Source: Bacillota bacterium
GTDB taxonomy: Bacteria; Bacillota; Clostridia; Christensenellales; Aristaeellaceae
Direction of reading: 5' to 3'
Assembly: GCA_023404345.1 (NCBI GenBank)
Contig: JAEYCB010000071.1
Location: 1 to 32,199 of the forward strand
Length of the DNA: 32,199 bases
The notes below the pieces were generated by a model that worked only from the letters and a program-made list of their open reading frames with translations, ran no database searches and had not been told where the DNA came from. Positions 1 through 8,056 of this stretch are shown here, piece by piece. Position 1 is the first letter of the stretch. Each line of letters opens with the position of its first letter. The translations under genes and the position numbers were made by a program.

Positions 1-3
1 GAA

Positions 4-330
4 ATGATGAGAAACAGGCTTTATACTAAAGATGAGGTTCTTCAGGTCGTTGAGGCAGCGCTCAACGCCTTGGATAGCACCGAGGCTCCTATACAGGAGC
101 CGGAGCACCTTGACAACGATATACCGCAGAAATCTTCGCCTGTGAACGCAAAAGTTACTCTGACAGTCCCCGAAGCTGCTGAACTGATCGGAATCTGCAA
201 GCCCACGATGTACGAGATGGTACGTGCCGGCAAGGTGCGATCTGTCAAAGTCGGGAAAAAGATACTGATCTCACGGCAGTCTCTGATGGACTGGCTGAAG
301 GAAGGAGATTCCTATGAGGAAGCGTGCTAA
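4..330 (+). CDS. excisionase-like helix-turn-helix DNA-binding protein
   Basis: A 108-residue protein whose C-terminal half (about residues 52-100) reads as a MerR/excisionase-type winged helix-turn-helix: it has TVPEAAELIGICKPTMYEMV, a KVRSVKVGKKILI wing and a final SLMDWL helix. This is the small DNA-binding domain used by Xis proteins of integrative elements and phages. The N-terminal 50 residues are not recognisable. It overlaps the integrase gene by 17 bases, so the pair is almost certainly co-transcribed, which supports a role in directing excision. The window begins three bases before the ATG and that codon is in frame, so the true start could lie outside the window. The domain call is firm; the Xis role is inferred from the neighbour. 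Confidence 0.82.
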   Translation: MMRNRLYTKDEVLQVVEAALNALDSTEAPIQEPEHLDNDIPQKSSPVNAKVTLTVPEAAELIGICKPTMYEMVRAGKVRSVKVGKKILISRQSLMDWLKEGDSYEEAC

Positions 331-1513
331 TGGCGAAGGATCAATCAGGAAAAGAAGCAATGGCACCTGGGAAGCAAGGGTCACCGTTGGGGTGAACCCA
401 GAAACCGGGAAGCTGATCAGCAAGAGCGTGTACGGCAGAACCCAGAAGGAAGTCAGGGAAAAGCTGAACGCACTTCAGAAGGGAGAGCAGCAGGCGGTCA
501 ATCCGCCTGCTGCTGGTCCCGGAATAGCCTCGGAAGCAGCCAACGAACCAGAACAAAAAGAAATGACTGTTGGCGAATGGCTGGACACCTGGCTGAAGGA
601 ATACCTGGCAGATGTAAAGCAGGGGACAAGCATTCATTATGAGTCAGTTGTTCGGCTGCATCTGAAGCCGGCACTTGGAGATATTCCCCTCAGTCAGCTG
701 CGTACCCCCATGGTGCAAAAGTTTTATAACAAGCTCAGGGCTGAACAACGAAGCCCCAAATATATCAAGAACATTCATGGCGTCCTGCATCGTGCGCTGG
801 ACATGGCTGTCCGGGTGGAGTATCTCGAACGCAATCCGACCAGCGCCTGCATTCTGCCGAAGGTGGTGGAAAAGCAGGTGACGCCGTTGGACGCCCCTGA
901 GCAGAAGCGCCTCTTCATAGCACTGAAAGGCAATCCCTTCGAGGCCCTGTTCCTGACGGCGGTCTTCACGGGAATGCGGGTTGGAGAGATTATCGGGCTC
1001 ACCTGGGACTGTGTGGACTTTGAGCACGGTGTGATCCACATCGAAAAGCAGCTGGTGCAGACGCGGGTCAAGGGTCAGGATTATGTGTTCGGTACCCTGA
1101 AGAACGGCAAAACCCGCGTGATTGCCCCCGCCCCCTTCGTGATGGAAGTGCTGAAGAAGCACAAAGCGGATCAGGAGGCACAGAAGCGCGAGATGAGCGA
1201 CCTGTGGAATGAGGGTAAATTCCCCGGCCTGGTGTTCAATCATCCGGATGGCAGCCACTATTCCCAGCCGACGATCTGGAAGGAATTCCAGAACATTCTG
1301 GTAGCGGCCGGACTGGAGCATCACCGGGTGCACGATCTGAGGCATACCTTCGCGGTGAACAGCATTATGGCGGGAGATGACATCAAGACTCTGCAGGAAA
1401 ACATGGGGCATTATTCCGCGGCATTCACCCTGGATCGGTACGGGCATGTAACGGAGACGATGCGTCGGGAATCATCGAACAGGATGCAAGCCTTCATCGA
1501 GAAAATGGCATGA
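314..1513 (+). CDS. int: tyrosine recombinase / phage-type integrase
   Basis: A 399-residue site-specific recombinase of the Tn916/phage integrase type that cuts and rejoins attachment sites. The N-terminal segment (about 1-55, NGEGSIRKRSNGTWEARV) resembles the arm-type DNA-binding domain of these enzymes. Residues 84-180 form the SAM-like core-binding domain and 190-390 the catalytic domain. Visible active-site residues are R222 (TGMRVGE), a Lys near 263-266, H340 and R343 (HDLRHT), H366 (GHYS) and Y376 (LDRYGHV), so the enzyme looks intact. The ATG follows GGAG with a six-base spacer, inside the end of the excisionase gene. The stop codon lies 76 bases from the 3' end of tRNA-Leu, which is therefore the likely attachment site. 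The rest of the element would lie to the left, outside the window. Confidence 0.95.
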   Translation: MRKRANGEGSIRKRSNGTWEARVTVGVNPETGKLISKSVYGRTQKEVREKLNALQKGEQQAVNPPAAGPGIASEAANEPEQKEMTVGEWLDTWLKEYLADVKQGTSIHYESVVRLHLKPALGDIPLSQLRTPMVQKFYNKLRAEQRSPKYIKNIHGVLHRALDMAVRVEYLERNPTSACILPKVVEKQVTPLDAPEQKRLFIALKGNPFEALFLTAVFTGMRVGEIIGLTWDCVDFEHGVIHIEKQLVQTRVKGQDYVFGTLKNGKTRVIAPAPFVMEVLKKHKADQEAQKREMSDLWNEGKFPGLVFNHPDGSHYSQPTIWKEFQNILVAAGLEHHRVHDLRHTFAVNSIMAGDDIKTLQENMGHYSAAFTLDRYGHVTETMRRESSNRMQAFIEKMA

Positions 1514-1542
1514 TTGGGTATCGTTTGGGTACGGTTTGGGTA
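1514..1542. repeat. three direct repeats TTGGGTA at 11-base period
   Basis: TTGGGTA occurs at 1514-1520, 1525-1531 and 1536-1542, starting immediately after the integrase stop codon. The exact 11-base spacing puts the copies on roughly the same face of the helix. Between an integrase gene and the presumed attachment site, such repeats are candidate arm-type integrase or excisionase binding sites. That role is inference; the repeats themselves are plain in the sequence. Confidence 0.75.
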
Positions 1543-1555
1543 TTTCCGCACATAC

Positions 1556-1589
1556 AAAAATCGGAACCCTTGATTTCTCAAGGGTTCCG
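1556..1589 (-). terminator. intrinsic terminator of the tRNA operon
   Basis: A perfect 12-bp stem (CGGAACCCTTGA at 1562-1573 with its complement at 1578-1589, loop TTTC) is followed, reading leftward, by ATTTTT. The hairpin begins directly after the encoded CCA of tRNA-Leu with no spacer. It fits a Rho-independent terminator for the leftward tRNA operon. If the element is inserted at the tRNA 3' end, this terminator would be supplied by the element. Confidence 0.8.
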
Positions 1590-1607
1590 TGGTGCGGGAA
1601 ACAGGAC
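1590..1607. other. presumed att site at the tRNA-Leu 3' end
   Basis: The 3' end of tRNA-Leu faces the integrase gene, the usual arrangement where an element has integrated into a tRNA and restored it. The partner repeat would lie to the left of the window and cannot be seen, so the extent of the core site is unknown. The coordinates given are only the acceptor and T-arm end of the tRNA. Confidence 0.45.
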
Positions 1608-1677
1608 TTGAACCTGCATGAAGAAAACCCTCACTAGAACCTGAATCTAGCGCGTCTGCCAATTCCGCCATTCCCGC
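1590..1677 (-). tRNA. tRNA-Leu (anticodon CAG)
   Basis: An 88-base class II tRNA on the minus strand. The acceptor stem GCGGGAA/TTCCCGC is perfect, CCA is encoded, and the anticodon arm CTAGA-TTCAGGT-TCTAG gives CAG. A long variable arm is present, as expected for Leu. It is the last gene of the operon and its 3' end is the presumed attachment site of the integrase-bearing element. Confidence 0.93.
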
Positions 1678-1709
1678 ATGATGCCTTCTCCGGCGGAGAG
1701 AAGGGCTTT

Positions 1710-1794
<85 letters not shown>

Positions 1795-1817
1795 ATATGC
1801 TTTCCAAATCTGGAAAG

Positions 1818-1893
1818 TGGAGCCGGCGATGGGACTTGAACCCGCAACCTGCTGATTACAAATCAGCTGCTCTGCCAATTGAGCTACACCGGC
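1818..1893 (-). tRNA. tRNA-Thr (anticodon TGT)
   Basis: A 76-base tRNA with acceptor GCCGGTG and its complementary 3' strand, encoded CCA, and anticodon arm GCTGA-TTTGTAA-TCAGC giving TGT. The T-arm GGTTCAAGTCC is canonical. Confidence 0.94.
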
Positions 1894-1916
1894 AAGACAG
1901 CCCACGGCAAAGAAAA

Positions 1917-1993
1917 TGGCGACCCGGAAGGGGCTCGAACCCTCGACCTCCAGCGTGACAGGCTGGCATTCTAACCAACTGAACTACCGGGCC
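1917..1993 (-). tRNA. tRNA-Asp (anticodon GTC)
   Basis: A 77-base tRNA with acceptor GGCCCGG/CCGGGTC, a G discriminator base as usual for Asp, encoded CCA, and anticodon arm CCAGC-CTGTCAC-GCTGG giving GTC. Confidence 0.94.
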
Positions 1994-2000
1994 ATAATGC

Positions 2001-2077
<77 letters not shown>

Positions 2078-2096
2078 ATAGCCATTAAAGGAAAAA

Positions 2097-2171
2097 TGGT
2101 GACTCCTAGGGGATTCGAACCCCTGTAGCCGCCGTGAAAGGGCGGTGTCTTAACCACTTGACCAAGGAGCC
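2097..2171 (-). tRNA. tRNA-Glu (anticodon TTC)
   Basis: A 75-base tRNA with acceptor GGCTCCT/AGGAGTC, encoded CCA, and anticodon arm CCGCC-CTTTCAC-GGCGG giving TTC. Confidence 0.94.
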
Positions 2172-2192
2172 ACGCTGTTGGTGCTGCGTTTC

Positions 2193-2269
2193 TGGTCGGG
2201 GTGAAGGGATTCGAACCCCCGGCCCCATGCTCCCAAAGCACGTGCGCTACCAGACTGCGCTACACCCCG
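2193..2269 (-). tRNA. tRNA-Pro (anticodon TGG)
   Basis: A 77-base tRNA with acceptor CGGGGTG/CACCCCG, encoded CCA, and anticodon arm CGTGC-TTTGGGA-GCATG giving TGG. It is the first gene of the operon, 30 bases downstream of the promoter -10 box. Confidence 0.94.
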
Positions 2270-2299
2270 TCACATCAGCCCGCACAGGCGACGATGATT

Positions 2300-2328
2300 A
2301 TTGTACTCATTTTCCCCACTCTTGTCAA
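2300..2328 (-). promoter_or_regulatory. promoter of the tRNA operon
   Basis: Reading leftward, TTGACA (2323-2328) and TACAAT (2300-2305) are separated by exactly 17 bases. This near-perfect sigma-A promoter fits a strong stable-RNA operon. No other promoter of this quality is seen between the seven tRNAs. Confidence 0.85.
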
Positions 2329-2329
2329 G

Positions 2330-2725
2330 GGGTCTGGATAAAAAAATTGGTGAAGCGAGCGAGCAATCTGGAAACCCAAGCGTTTTCTTTATAAAAACGC
2401 CCCCCGCTGCAAAAAGCAGTGGAGGGTGTCCAGGGGTTTCCCCCTGTGGCAAGGGGAAAAGGAGGAATTTGGATACCCGACCGGATTACCTCTGATCCGG
2501 TCCGGTCTACGGAGGTCATCAGCCTGCAGGATGTGAGGGGGTATGTTCGCATCCCGCCTCCTGATGACATGCACAGCTTACCAAATAAATGTGGCGAATG
2601 TGTGATGAAATTGAAAACGATACGCGATATTTTTTATTATTTTGATAGGCAAAGATCATCTCACATCTTCTTACCAGTGCTCGTATTAGGAATATCCCAA
2701 ACTTCTGCACAAACCTGGCTTTGCT
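2330..2725. other. gene-free stretch between tRNA promoter and GNAT gene
   Basis: No convincing gene is present in these roughly 400 bases; the short open frames match no recognisable protein. The left part (to about 2570) is G/C-rich and full of inverted repeats, described separately. The right part (2570-2725) is AT-rich like the adjacent acetyltransferase gene, so the base composition changes sharply at about 2570. Confidence 0.6.
2380..2568. repeat. cluster of inverted repeats
   Basis: Five inverted repeats lie in a row. They are GCGTTTT/AAAACGC (2380-2400), an imperfect CCCCCGCTGC/GCAGTGGAGG hairpin (about 2400-2424), CAGGGG/CCCCTG (2431-2445, with a competing TTTCCCC/GGGGAAA pairing to about 2458), ACCGGAT/ATCCGGT (2480-2501) and GTCATCAG/CTGATGAC (2515-2568, with inner GGATG/CATCC). 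None is followed by a clear T-run, so simple termination does not explain them. They may be a degenerate palindromic repeat element or a structured RNA. Confidence 0.5.
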
Positions 2726-3205
2726 TTATTTCGCAAGTTTAGTTAGTGTTTCACCGGAAATTCTGTATACCGTCCAGTCACACATAGCTTCAGCACCTAA
2801 TGACAGATAAAAATCAATGCTTGGTTTATTCCAGTCAAGACACCACCATTCCAATCGACCACATTTACGTTCAACGGCAATAGCTGCAAGTTTCTTTAAT
2901 ATTGCCTTGCCATATCCTTTTCCTCTGTATTCTGGCAAAACATATAAATCTTCAAGATACAAGCCCGCCCTGCCCAAAAAAGTCGAAAAATTGTGGAAGA
3001 ATAGTGCAAAGCCAATTTCTTTATCATCAAGGCAAGCAAAAATCACTTCTGCCTTTTCTTTATCAAAAATCCACTCTTCAAGCGTTGCTTCATCAGCCAC
3101 TACTTCATTTAACATCTTTTCATACTCTGCAAGCTCTCGGATAAATTTCAAAATCAGTGGAACATCGTTACGTTCTGCAAATCTGAAATCCAATTTTGCA
3201 TCCAT
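2726..3205 (-). CDS. GNAT-family N-acetyltransferase (diamine acetyltransferase-like)
   Basis: This protein should transfer an acetyl group from acetyl-CoA to an amine. The overall pattern (ELAEYEKM, FFHNFSTFLGRAGLYLEDLYV, EYRGKGYGKAIL, EWWCLDWNKPSIDFYLSLGA) matches the spermidine/thialysine acetyltransferase branch of GNAT proteins. The acetyl-CoA loop RGKGYGK and the late catalytic-type Tyr (DFYLSLGA) are both present. The start at 3205 gives 159 residues, matches usual family length and follows GAGAGG; an ATG at 3238 would add 11 residues behind a weaker site. A weak promoter (TTGGCG, 18 bases, TACTAT; 3253-3282) lies upstream. The gene is clearly more AT-rich than everything around it and stands alone, suggesting recent acquisition. 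The exact substrate is not known. Confidence 0.85.
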   Translation of the reverse strand: MDAKLDFRFAERNDVPLILKFIRELAEYEKMLNEVVADEATLEEWIFDKEKAEVIFACLDDKEIGFALFFHNFSTFLGRAGLYLEDLYVLPEYRGKGYGKAILKKLAAIAVERKCGRLEWWCLDWNKPSIDFYLSLGAEAMCDWTVYRISGETLTKLAK

Positions 3206-3383
3206 TTTCTTCAACCTCTCAAGTTCGGTTTTGTTCATTTGTCTTCTTGGATATAGTACCTATGGGAAAATTTGGGCGCCAAAACAGCGAAATTAATTGC
3301 TATCTTGGACGCCCAACCATTATGCAAATCTGGTATTTACAATTTCACACATACTTTTTGACGGGACAAACTCAAATACTTTT

Positions 3384-6300
3384 TTATTCTCGCAGCACCA
3401 CGCCGTCTTCACCGTAACGTTCCCGCAGACATGAAAGCGTGGTCTGCTCCCCATCGCACCAGAATTCCCGTTTCAACAGAAGGGCAATTCCCTCATCCTT
3501 AAGCTTCACATATACGGGTACTCCGCCGGGATGAGCGGCGCAAGCCGCCTTAATAGACTCCAGCTCTGCACGGCCAGGCACGAGCACATAGAGTTTGCGT
3601 TCAGCACGCTTGGCAAGCTGCGCATCGGTTAAAGCGGGCGTTTTCGACACAGCCGGTCCTTGCGCAGGCTGCGCTTCCTTCCTGCCTTCAGTGCGGCCGG
3701 GAGCAGTCCTGAGCGGCTCTGCCATACGCTGGGCGGCATTACGCCCGTCCAGTGGCCGCACAGCGTCCACCAGCAGCTTGGGTTCCTCCTCCTCGCGGAA
3801 GGACAGCTTTCCATCCAGAATCACCAGACTGTCCACATTCAACAGGGGCACATAGCGCTCGTAAACTTTGGGAAACACCAATCCCTCGATCTGCCCGGTC
3901 AGGTCCTCCAGCGAAAGGATGCCCATCATCGCGCCCTTTTTGGTGATCTTGCCCTTGCACAGGGTCAAAATGCCCGCCATGCTGACCTGCACGCCATCGT
4001 AGAGCGCACCGTGCTCCTCGCCCTCAGCCATTTCGCGCACATCGGCCACGGTAGTAAAGCCTGCGCGAAGCAGATCCGCCGCTTCGTCCAGCGGATGACC
4101 GGTGATGTACACGCCCGTCATTTCCCGCTCCATGCTCAAAAGGGCCTTGCGCGGATGTTCCTCCATAGGCGGCACATCGTACATCATGCTGGAAGGCGCG
4201 CCTGCTCCAAGCCCCATATCAAACAGCGACATCTGCCCTGCTACATTCTGCCGCCGCTTCTGTGCCGCATCGTCCATCAGACGTTCATATACGCTGAGCA
4301 GTTGCGCGCGGTTGTGGCCCAGCCCGTCGAACGCGCCCGCCTTGATGAGGCTTTCCACGGTGCGCTTGTTGAGCATCTCCCCGCTGACGCGCTCGGCAAA
4401 ATCAAAAATGTTGGCGAAGGCTCCATGGGCGCGCTCCTTCTCGATCAGCTCCACCGCTCCGTGCCCCACGTTCTTTACGCCGCCCAGCCCGAAGCGGATA
4501 CCGGAGGTGCCGTTTTCGTCCGTGTCCACACTAAAGCGCCATACACTCTTGTTCACATCGGGCTTGAGCACGGGAATACCATTCTGACGGCAATACTGGA
4601 TATAACCGGCCACCTTGTCGGCGTTGTCCATCATGGAATTGAGCGTAGCCGCCATAAATGGCACGGGATGGTGGCGCTTGAGCCAGGCAGTCTGTACAGC
4701 CACCATAGCGTAAGCCGCAGCATGACTTTTGTTAAAGGCATAGCTGGCGAAAGCGCTCATCTCATCAAAGATTTTCTCGGCTACCTCGCGAGGCACGCCA
4801 CGGCGCACCGCCCCGTCGATAACCACGTTGCCCGCTTCATCCGTCATGCCGTCGATAAAATATTCTCGTTCCTCGGCCATCACGTCGCGCTTTTTCTTGG
4901 CCATGGCACGGCGCATCAGGTCGCTGCGGCCCAAGCTATATCCGGCCAGGTCGCGCACGATCTGCATCACCTGCTCCTGATACACCATGCAGCCATAGGT
5001 CACCTCCAGAATGGGGCGCAGCAGCGGCGTTTCATAGTGCACGGTTGCAGGGTCCGTCTTGCCCGCGATATAGCGGGGAATAGACTCCATCGGCCCCGGA
5101 CGGTAGAGGGAAATGGCAGCGATCACGTCCTCGAAGCAGGAGGGCTTCATATTCTGCAAAAACAGCCGCATGCCGCCGGATTCCAGCTGGAACACGCCGT
5201 CGGTATCGCCCTCGGAGATCATACGGTAGACCTCCTCATCGTCCAGCGGGATGTCCTCTGGCTTCATGTCCACACCCTGAGCGTGCATCATGTCCAGTGT
5301 ATCGCGGATGACCGTCAGCGTGCGCAGGCCCAGGAAGTCCATTTTCAGCAGGCCCAGCCGCTCCAGCGTACCCATGGGATACTGGGTGGTGATCACGTCG
5401 TCGTTGAGCTGCAGGGGTACATATTCAGTCACAGGCTGCGCCGTGATGAGCACACCCGCCGCATGGGTACTGGCGTGGCGCGGCATGCCTTCCAGTGTAA
5501 GCGACATATCCAGAAGACGCCGCACCTGCGGATCGCTTTCGGCCAGCTGTTTGAGCTGCGGGCTGATTTCCAGCGCCTTGGTCAGCGTCATGTCCAGCGC
5601 GAAGGGAATGGCCTTGGCCACCTGGTCCACCGAGGCATAACTCATGCCCAGCACGCGGCCCACGTCGCGCACCACAGCCTTGGCTTTCATGGTACCGAAG
5701 GTGATGATCTGCGATACATGGTCCGCGCCGTATTTGCGCGCCACATAATCAATCACCTCCTGCCGCCGCTCGTAGCAGAAGTCGATGTCCAGATCGGGCA
5801 TGCTCATGCGTTCTGGATTGAGAAAGCGCTCGAAGAGCAGGCTGTATTTCAGCGGGTCCAGCATGGTGATGCCCAGCGTATAGGCCACGATACTCCCCGC
5901 ACCGCTGCCACGTCCAGGACCGACCATGATGCCATTGCGCTTGGCATAGTCGATAAAGTCCCACACGATGAGGAAGTAGTCCACATACCCCATGCGGGAA
6001 ATCATGTCCAGCTCATAGGTAAGGCGCGCTGACGGCTCACTCTGCGGATCATTTGCCTGATCGGGATAGCGCGCCTTGAGGCCCTCATAACACAGGCGGG
6101 AGAGCATTTCCAGCGCCGTTTCTCCCGTTTCGATGGGGAAGCGGGGCAGGTGCAGCTTGCCAAACTCGAATGTCACCTGGCAACGCGCGGCAATCTCGCC
6201 CGCCTGATGCACGGCTTCGGGGCAGTCAGCAAAGAGCGAAAGCATTTCCGCCTCGCTCTTGACATAGAGTTCCTCAGTTTCCATGCGCATGCGCGTCTCA

Positions 6301-6986
6301 TCCTGGAGGGTCTTGCCCGTCTGGATGCACATAAGCACTTCTTGAGCAGCTGCGTCTTCGCGGTAGAGATAATGGCAGTCGTTGGTAGCCACCAGGGGAA
6401 TGCCCGTCTCCCGCGCCAGTGCCTTGAGGCGGGGGAGTACAGTACGCTCCTCCGGCAGCCCATGGTCCATGATTTCCACAAAGTAGTTACCCTTGCCGAA
6501 AAGCGCCTGCATCTGGAGCGCATATTTTTTGGCTTCCTCCGTGCGGCCCTGCAAAAGCAGCTTGGGAAGGTCGCCACTAAGACATGCCGACAGGCAGATT
6601 AGGCCTTCGGTATGCTGTTTGAGCAGGTTATAGTCAATGCGGGGCTTATAATAAAATCCCTCCGTAAACCCGGCACTGACGAGTTTCACCAGATTGCGAT
6701 AGCCAGTCTGGTTTTCGCACAGCAAAATCATATGGCTGTATTCACGCGCCGCGCCGTGCTTTTCAAAGCGGTCGGGACAGATATACACCTCGCACCCGAT
6801 AACAGGAGTGATGCCCTCCTCCAGACAGGCGTTATAGAAGTCGATGGCGCCGTACATCACGCCGTGATCGGTCACGGCGGCATGCGTAAAGCCAAGCTCC
6901 TTGAGGCGCTTGGCCAGGGGCTTGATGCGGTTGGCTCCGTCCAGGAGGCTGTATTCGGTATGCAGATGCAGATGGGCAAAGGACAT
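3384..6986 (-). CDS. dnaE: DNA polymerase III alpha subunit (DnaE)
   Basis: A 1200-residue replicative polymerase of the C family. Domains in order: PHP domain (about 1-275, with HLHLHTEYSLLDG at 5-17 and metal-ligand-like histidines), palm and thumb (about 320-560), fingers and helix-hairpin-helix region (about 600-900), and a C-terminal OB fold (about 990-1080; MAGILTLCKGKITKKGAMMG). The catalytic aspartates are visible: PDLDIDF (D400, D402) and LLKMDFLG (D550). The length is normal for bacterial DnaE, and it lacks the inserted exonuclease that marks PolC. The ATG follows AAAGGAG at good spacing. It is the last gene of the six-gene minus operon, 25 bases after the CHAP gene. No clear terminator hairpin follows the stop. 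Confidence 0.98.
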   Translation of the reverse strand: MSFAHLHLHTEYSLLDGANRIKPLAKRLKELGFTHAAVTDHGVMYGAIDFYNACLEEGITPVIGCEVYICPDRFEKHGAAREYSHMILLCENQTGYRNLVKLVSAGFTEGFYYKPRIDYNLLKQHTEGLICLSACLSGDLPKLLLQGRTEEAKKYALQMQALFGKGNYFVEIMDHGLPEERTVLPRLKALARETGIPLVATNDCHYLYREDAAAQEVLMCIQTGKTLQDETRMRMETEELYVKSEAEMLSLFADCPEAVHQAGEIAARCQVTFEFGKLHLPRFPIETGETALEMLSRLCYEGLKARYPDQANDPQSEPSARLTYELDMISRMGYVDYFLIVWDFIDYAKRNGIMVGPGRGSGAGSIVAYTLGITMLDPLKYSLLFERFLNPERMSMPDLDIDFCYERRQEVIDYVARKYGADHVSQIITFGTMKAKAVVRDVGRVLGMSYASVDQVAKAIPFALDMTLTKALEISPQLKQLAESDPQVRRLLDMSLTLEGMPRHASTHAAGVLITAQPVTEYVPLQLNDDVITTQYPMGTLERLGLLKMDFLGLRTLTVIRDTLDMMHAQGVDMKPEDIPLDDEEVYRMISEGDTDGVFQLESGGMRLFLQNMKPSCFEDVIAAISLYRPGPMESIPRYIAGKTDPATVHYETPLLRPILEVTYGCMVYQEQVMQIVRDLAGYSLGRSDLMRRAMAKKKRDVMAEEREYFIDGMTDEAGNVVIDGAVRRGVPREVAEKIFDEMSAFASYAFNKSHAAAYAMVAVQTAWLKRHHPVPFMAATLNSMMDNADKVAGYIQYCRQNGIPVLKPDVNKSVWRFSVDTDENGTSGIRFGLGGVKNVGHGAVELIEKERAHGAFANIFDFAERVSGEMLNKRTVESLIKAGAFDGLGHNRAQLLSVYERLMDDAAQKRRQNVAGQMSLFDMGLGAGAPSSMMYDVPPMEEHPRKALLSMEREMTGVYITGHPLDEAADLLRAGFTTVADVREMAEGEEHGALYDGVQVSMAGILTLCKGKITKKGAMMGILSLEDLTGQIEGLVFPKVYERYVPLLNVDSLVILDGKLSFREEEEPKLLVDAVRPLDGRNAAQRMAEPLRTAPGRTEGRKEAQPAQGPAVSKTPALTDAQLAKRAERKLYVLVPGRAELESIKAACAAHPGGVPVYVKLKDEGIALLLKREFWCDGEQTTLSCLRERYGEDGVVLRE

Positions 6987-7011
6987 GGGATTCTCCTTTG
7001 GGCTGGGACTG

Positions 7012-8043
7012 CTAATCGGTCACCAGCCAGCTGTCAGGATCATTGAAGGTTATTTCATTCAGTTTGGCAGCGATGGCCTGCTGGGTTTCACGATCTGCCA
7101 GACCATTGACGGTTTTTCCCTCCATGCCGGACTGGAAGGCCATCACGGCGCTGCGCGTATTGCCGCCAAAAGCACCGGTCAGGTGCTTTTCCTCCAGGTA
7201 ACCCAATGTATTGAGTGCCTGCTGAAGCCAGAGTACCTTGTCGCCCCGGTTTCCATAGCGCATGGTGGTACCCACCACATCCTCACATGCGCCAAAACCC
7301 AGCACCTGGCTGTTATTGAGCGAGTAACTATTGCGCTGTACGCTGGAGGGGTTGTTGCCCTCGATTACATGGATGATGACGTTGCCATCGGCATCGCGGG
7401 TACAGTATTCTACCAAGGCAACATGTTCAGTGTCCCCAGCCTCGTTGTAGCTGAAGAACACCAGGTCGCCCGAACGGGGGATGTATTCGTTTTTCTGGAG
7501 CAGATGATCGCTGCCCAGCAGCCACTGATAGCCCCAATCCGGGCAGTTTCCCTTACGGTAGACGAAGCGGCCCCGTTCGATAAACCAGTCGCGCCCGGTG
7601 TTTTGACCGCTGTAATTGGGATAGATCACATTAAGCAGACTGGTGCCATAGCGCTGATCCACCTGATCCACACACCAGCAGATAAACTCGGCGCACCATT
7701 CGGCATTTGCATCGCCACTCCACAGGCCATACTTGGTGAAGCTATGAGGGCCTTCAGCATAGCCCAGCTCGCCCTGCGCTACTTCCAGCAGCTTTTCCAC
7801 AAAATCAGGGCGCATGCCTTCCTCGATGCGGGTTTCTCCCTCTTCCTCAGGGTTGTTTACATCCGAAATGGCGTACACCTGTTCCGGTGGAACCGGCGTT
7901 GCGGCAGGGTCGGGAGTGACGGTGGCCGTTTCCTGTGCGGCAAGGGTTTCCTCGTCCAGCTCCTCATAGGAGGTGGCCCAAGCACAGGGCGCAACCAGCA
8001 GCAACGCGGCCAGCAGCGCAGCCAGCGGACGTTTCCGGGTCAA
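7012..8043 (-). CDS. secreted CHAP-domain peptidoglycan hydrolase with PG-binding domain
   Basis: A secreted protein of 343 residues, predicted to cut peptidoglycan peptides. It has a signal peptide (1-23, MTRKRPLAALLAALLLVAPC, AWA), a Pro/Thr linker to about 75, and a CHAP (NlpC/P60-like) amidase/endopeptidase domain at about 80-255. A catalytic-type Cys lies in AEWCAEF (C117), a His in TEHVALVE (H207) and IEGN at 227-230. A peptidoglycan-binding type 1 repeat follows at 262-328 (RYGNRGDKVLWLQQALNTLGY). The start chosen is a TTG preceded by GAGGAGG at eight bases. It lies 13 bases after the stop of the solute-binding gene, whereas the in-frame ATG at 8100 would overlap that gene by 44 bases. 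It probably acts in wall turnover together with the lytic transglycosylase of the same operon. Confidence 0.88.
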   Translation of the reverse strand: MTRKRPLAALLAALLLVAPCAWATSYEELDEETLAAQETATVTPDPAATPVPPEQVYAISDVNNPEEEGETRIEEGMRPDFVEKLLEVAQGELGYAEGPHSFTKYGLWSGDANAEWCAEFICWCVDQVDQRYGTSLLNVIYPNYSGQNTGRDWFIERGRFVYRKGNCPDWGYQWLLGSDHLLQKNEYIPRSGDLVFFSYNEAGDTEHVALVEYCTRDADGNVIIHVIEGNNPSSVQRNSYSLNNSQVLGFGACEDVVGTTMRYGNRGDKVLWLQQALNTLGYLEEKHLTGAFGGNTRSAVMAFQSGMEGKTVNGLADRETQQAIAAKLNEITFNDPDSWLVTD

Positions 8044-8056
8044 GGTTTTCACCTCC

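Noticed and set aside
1514..1542. The TTGGGTA repeats as a CRISPR-like array
   Set aside because: Units are far too short, spacers are 4 bases, and no cas gene is nearby.
3660..6032. A plus-strand open frame of 790 codons opposite dnaE
   Set aside because: Antisense to a certain gene with the same His-rich shadow composition and no recognisable domain.
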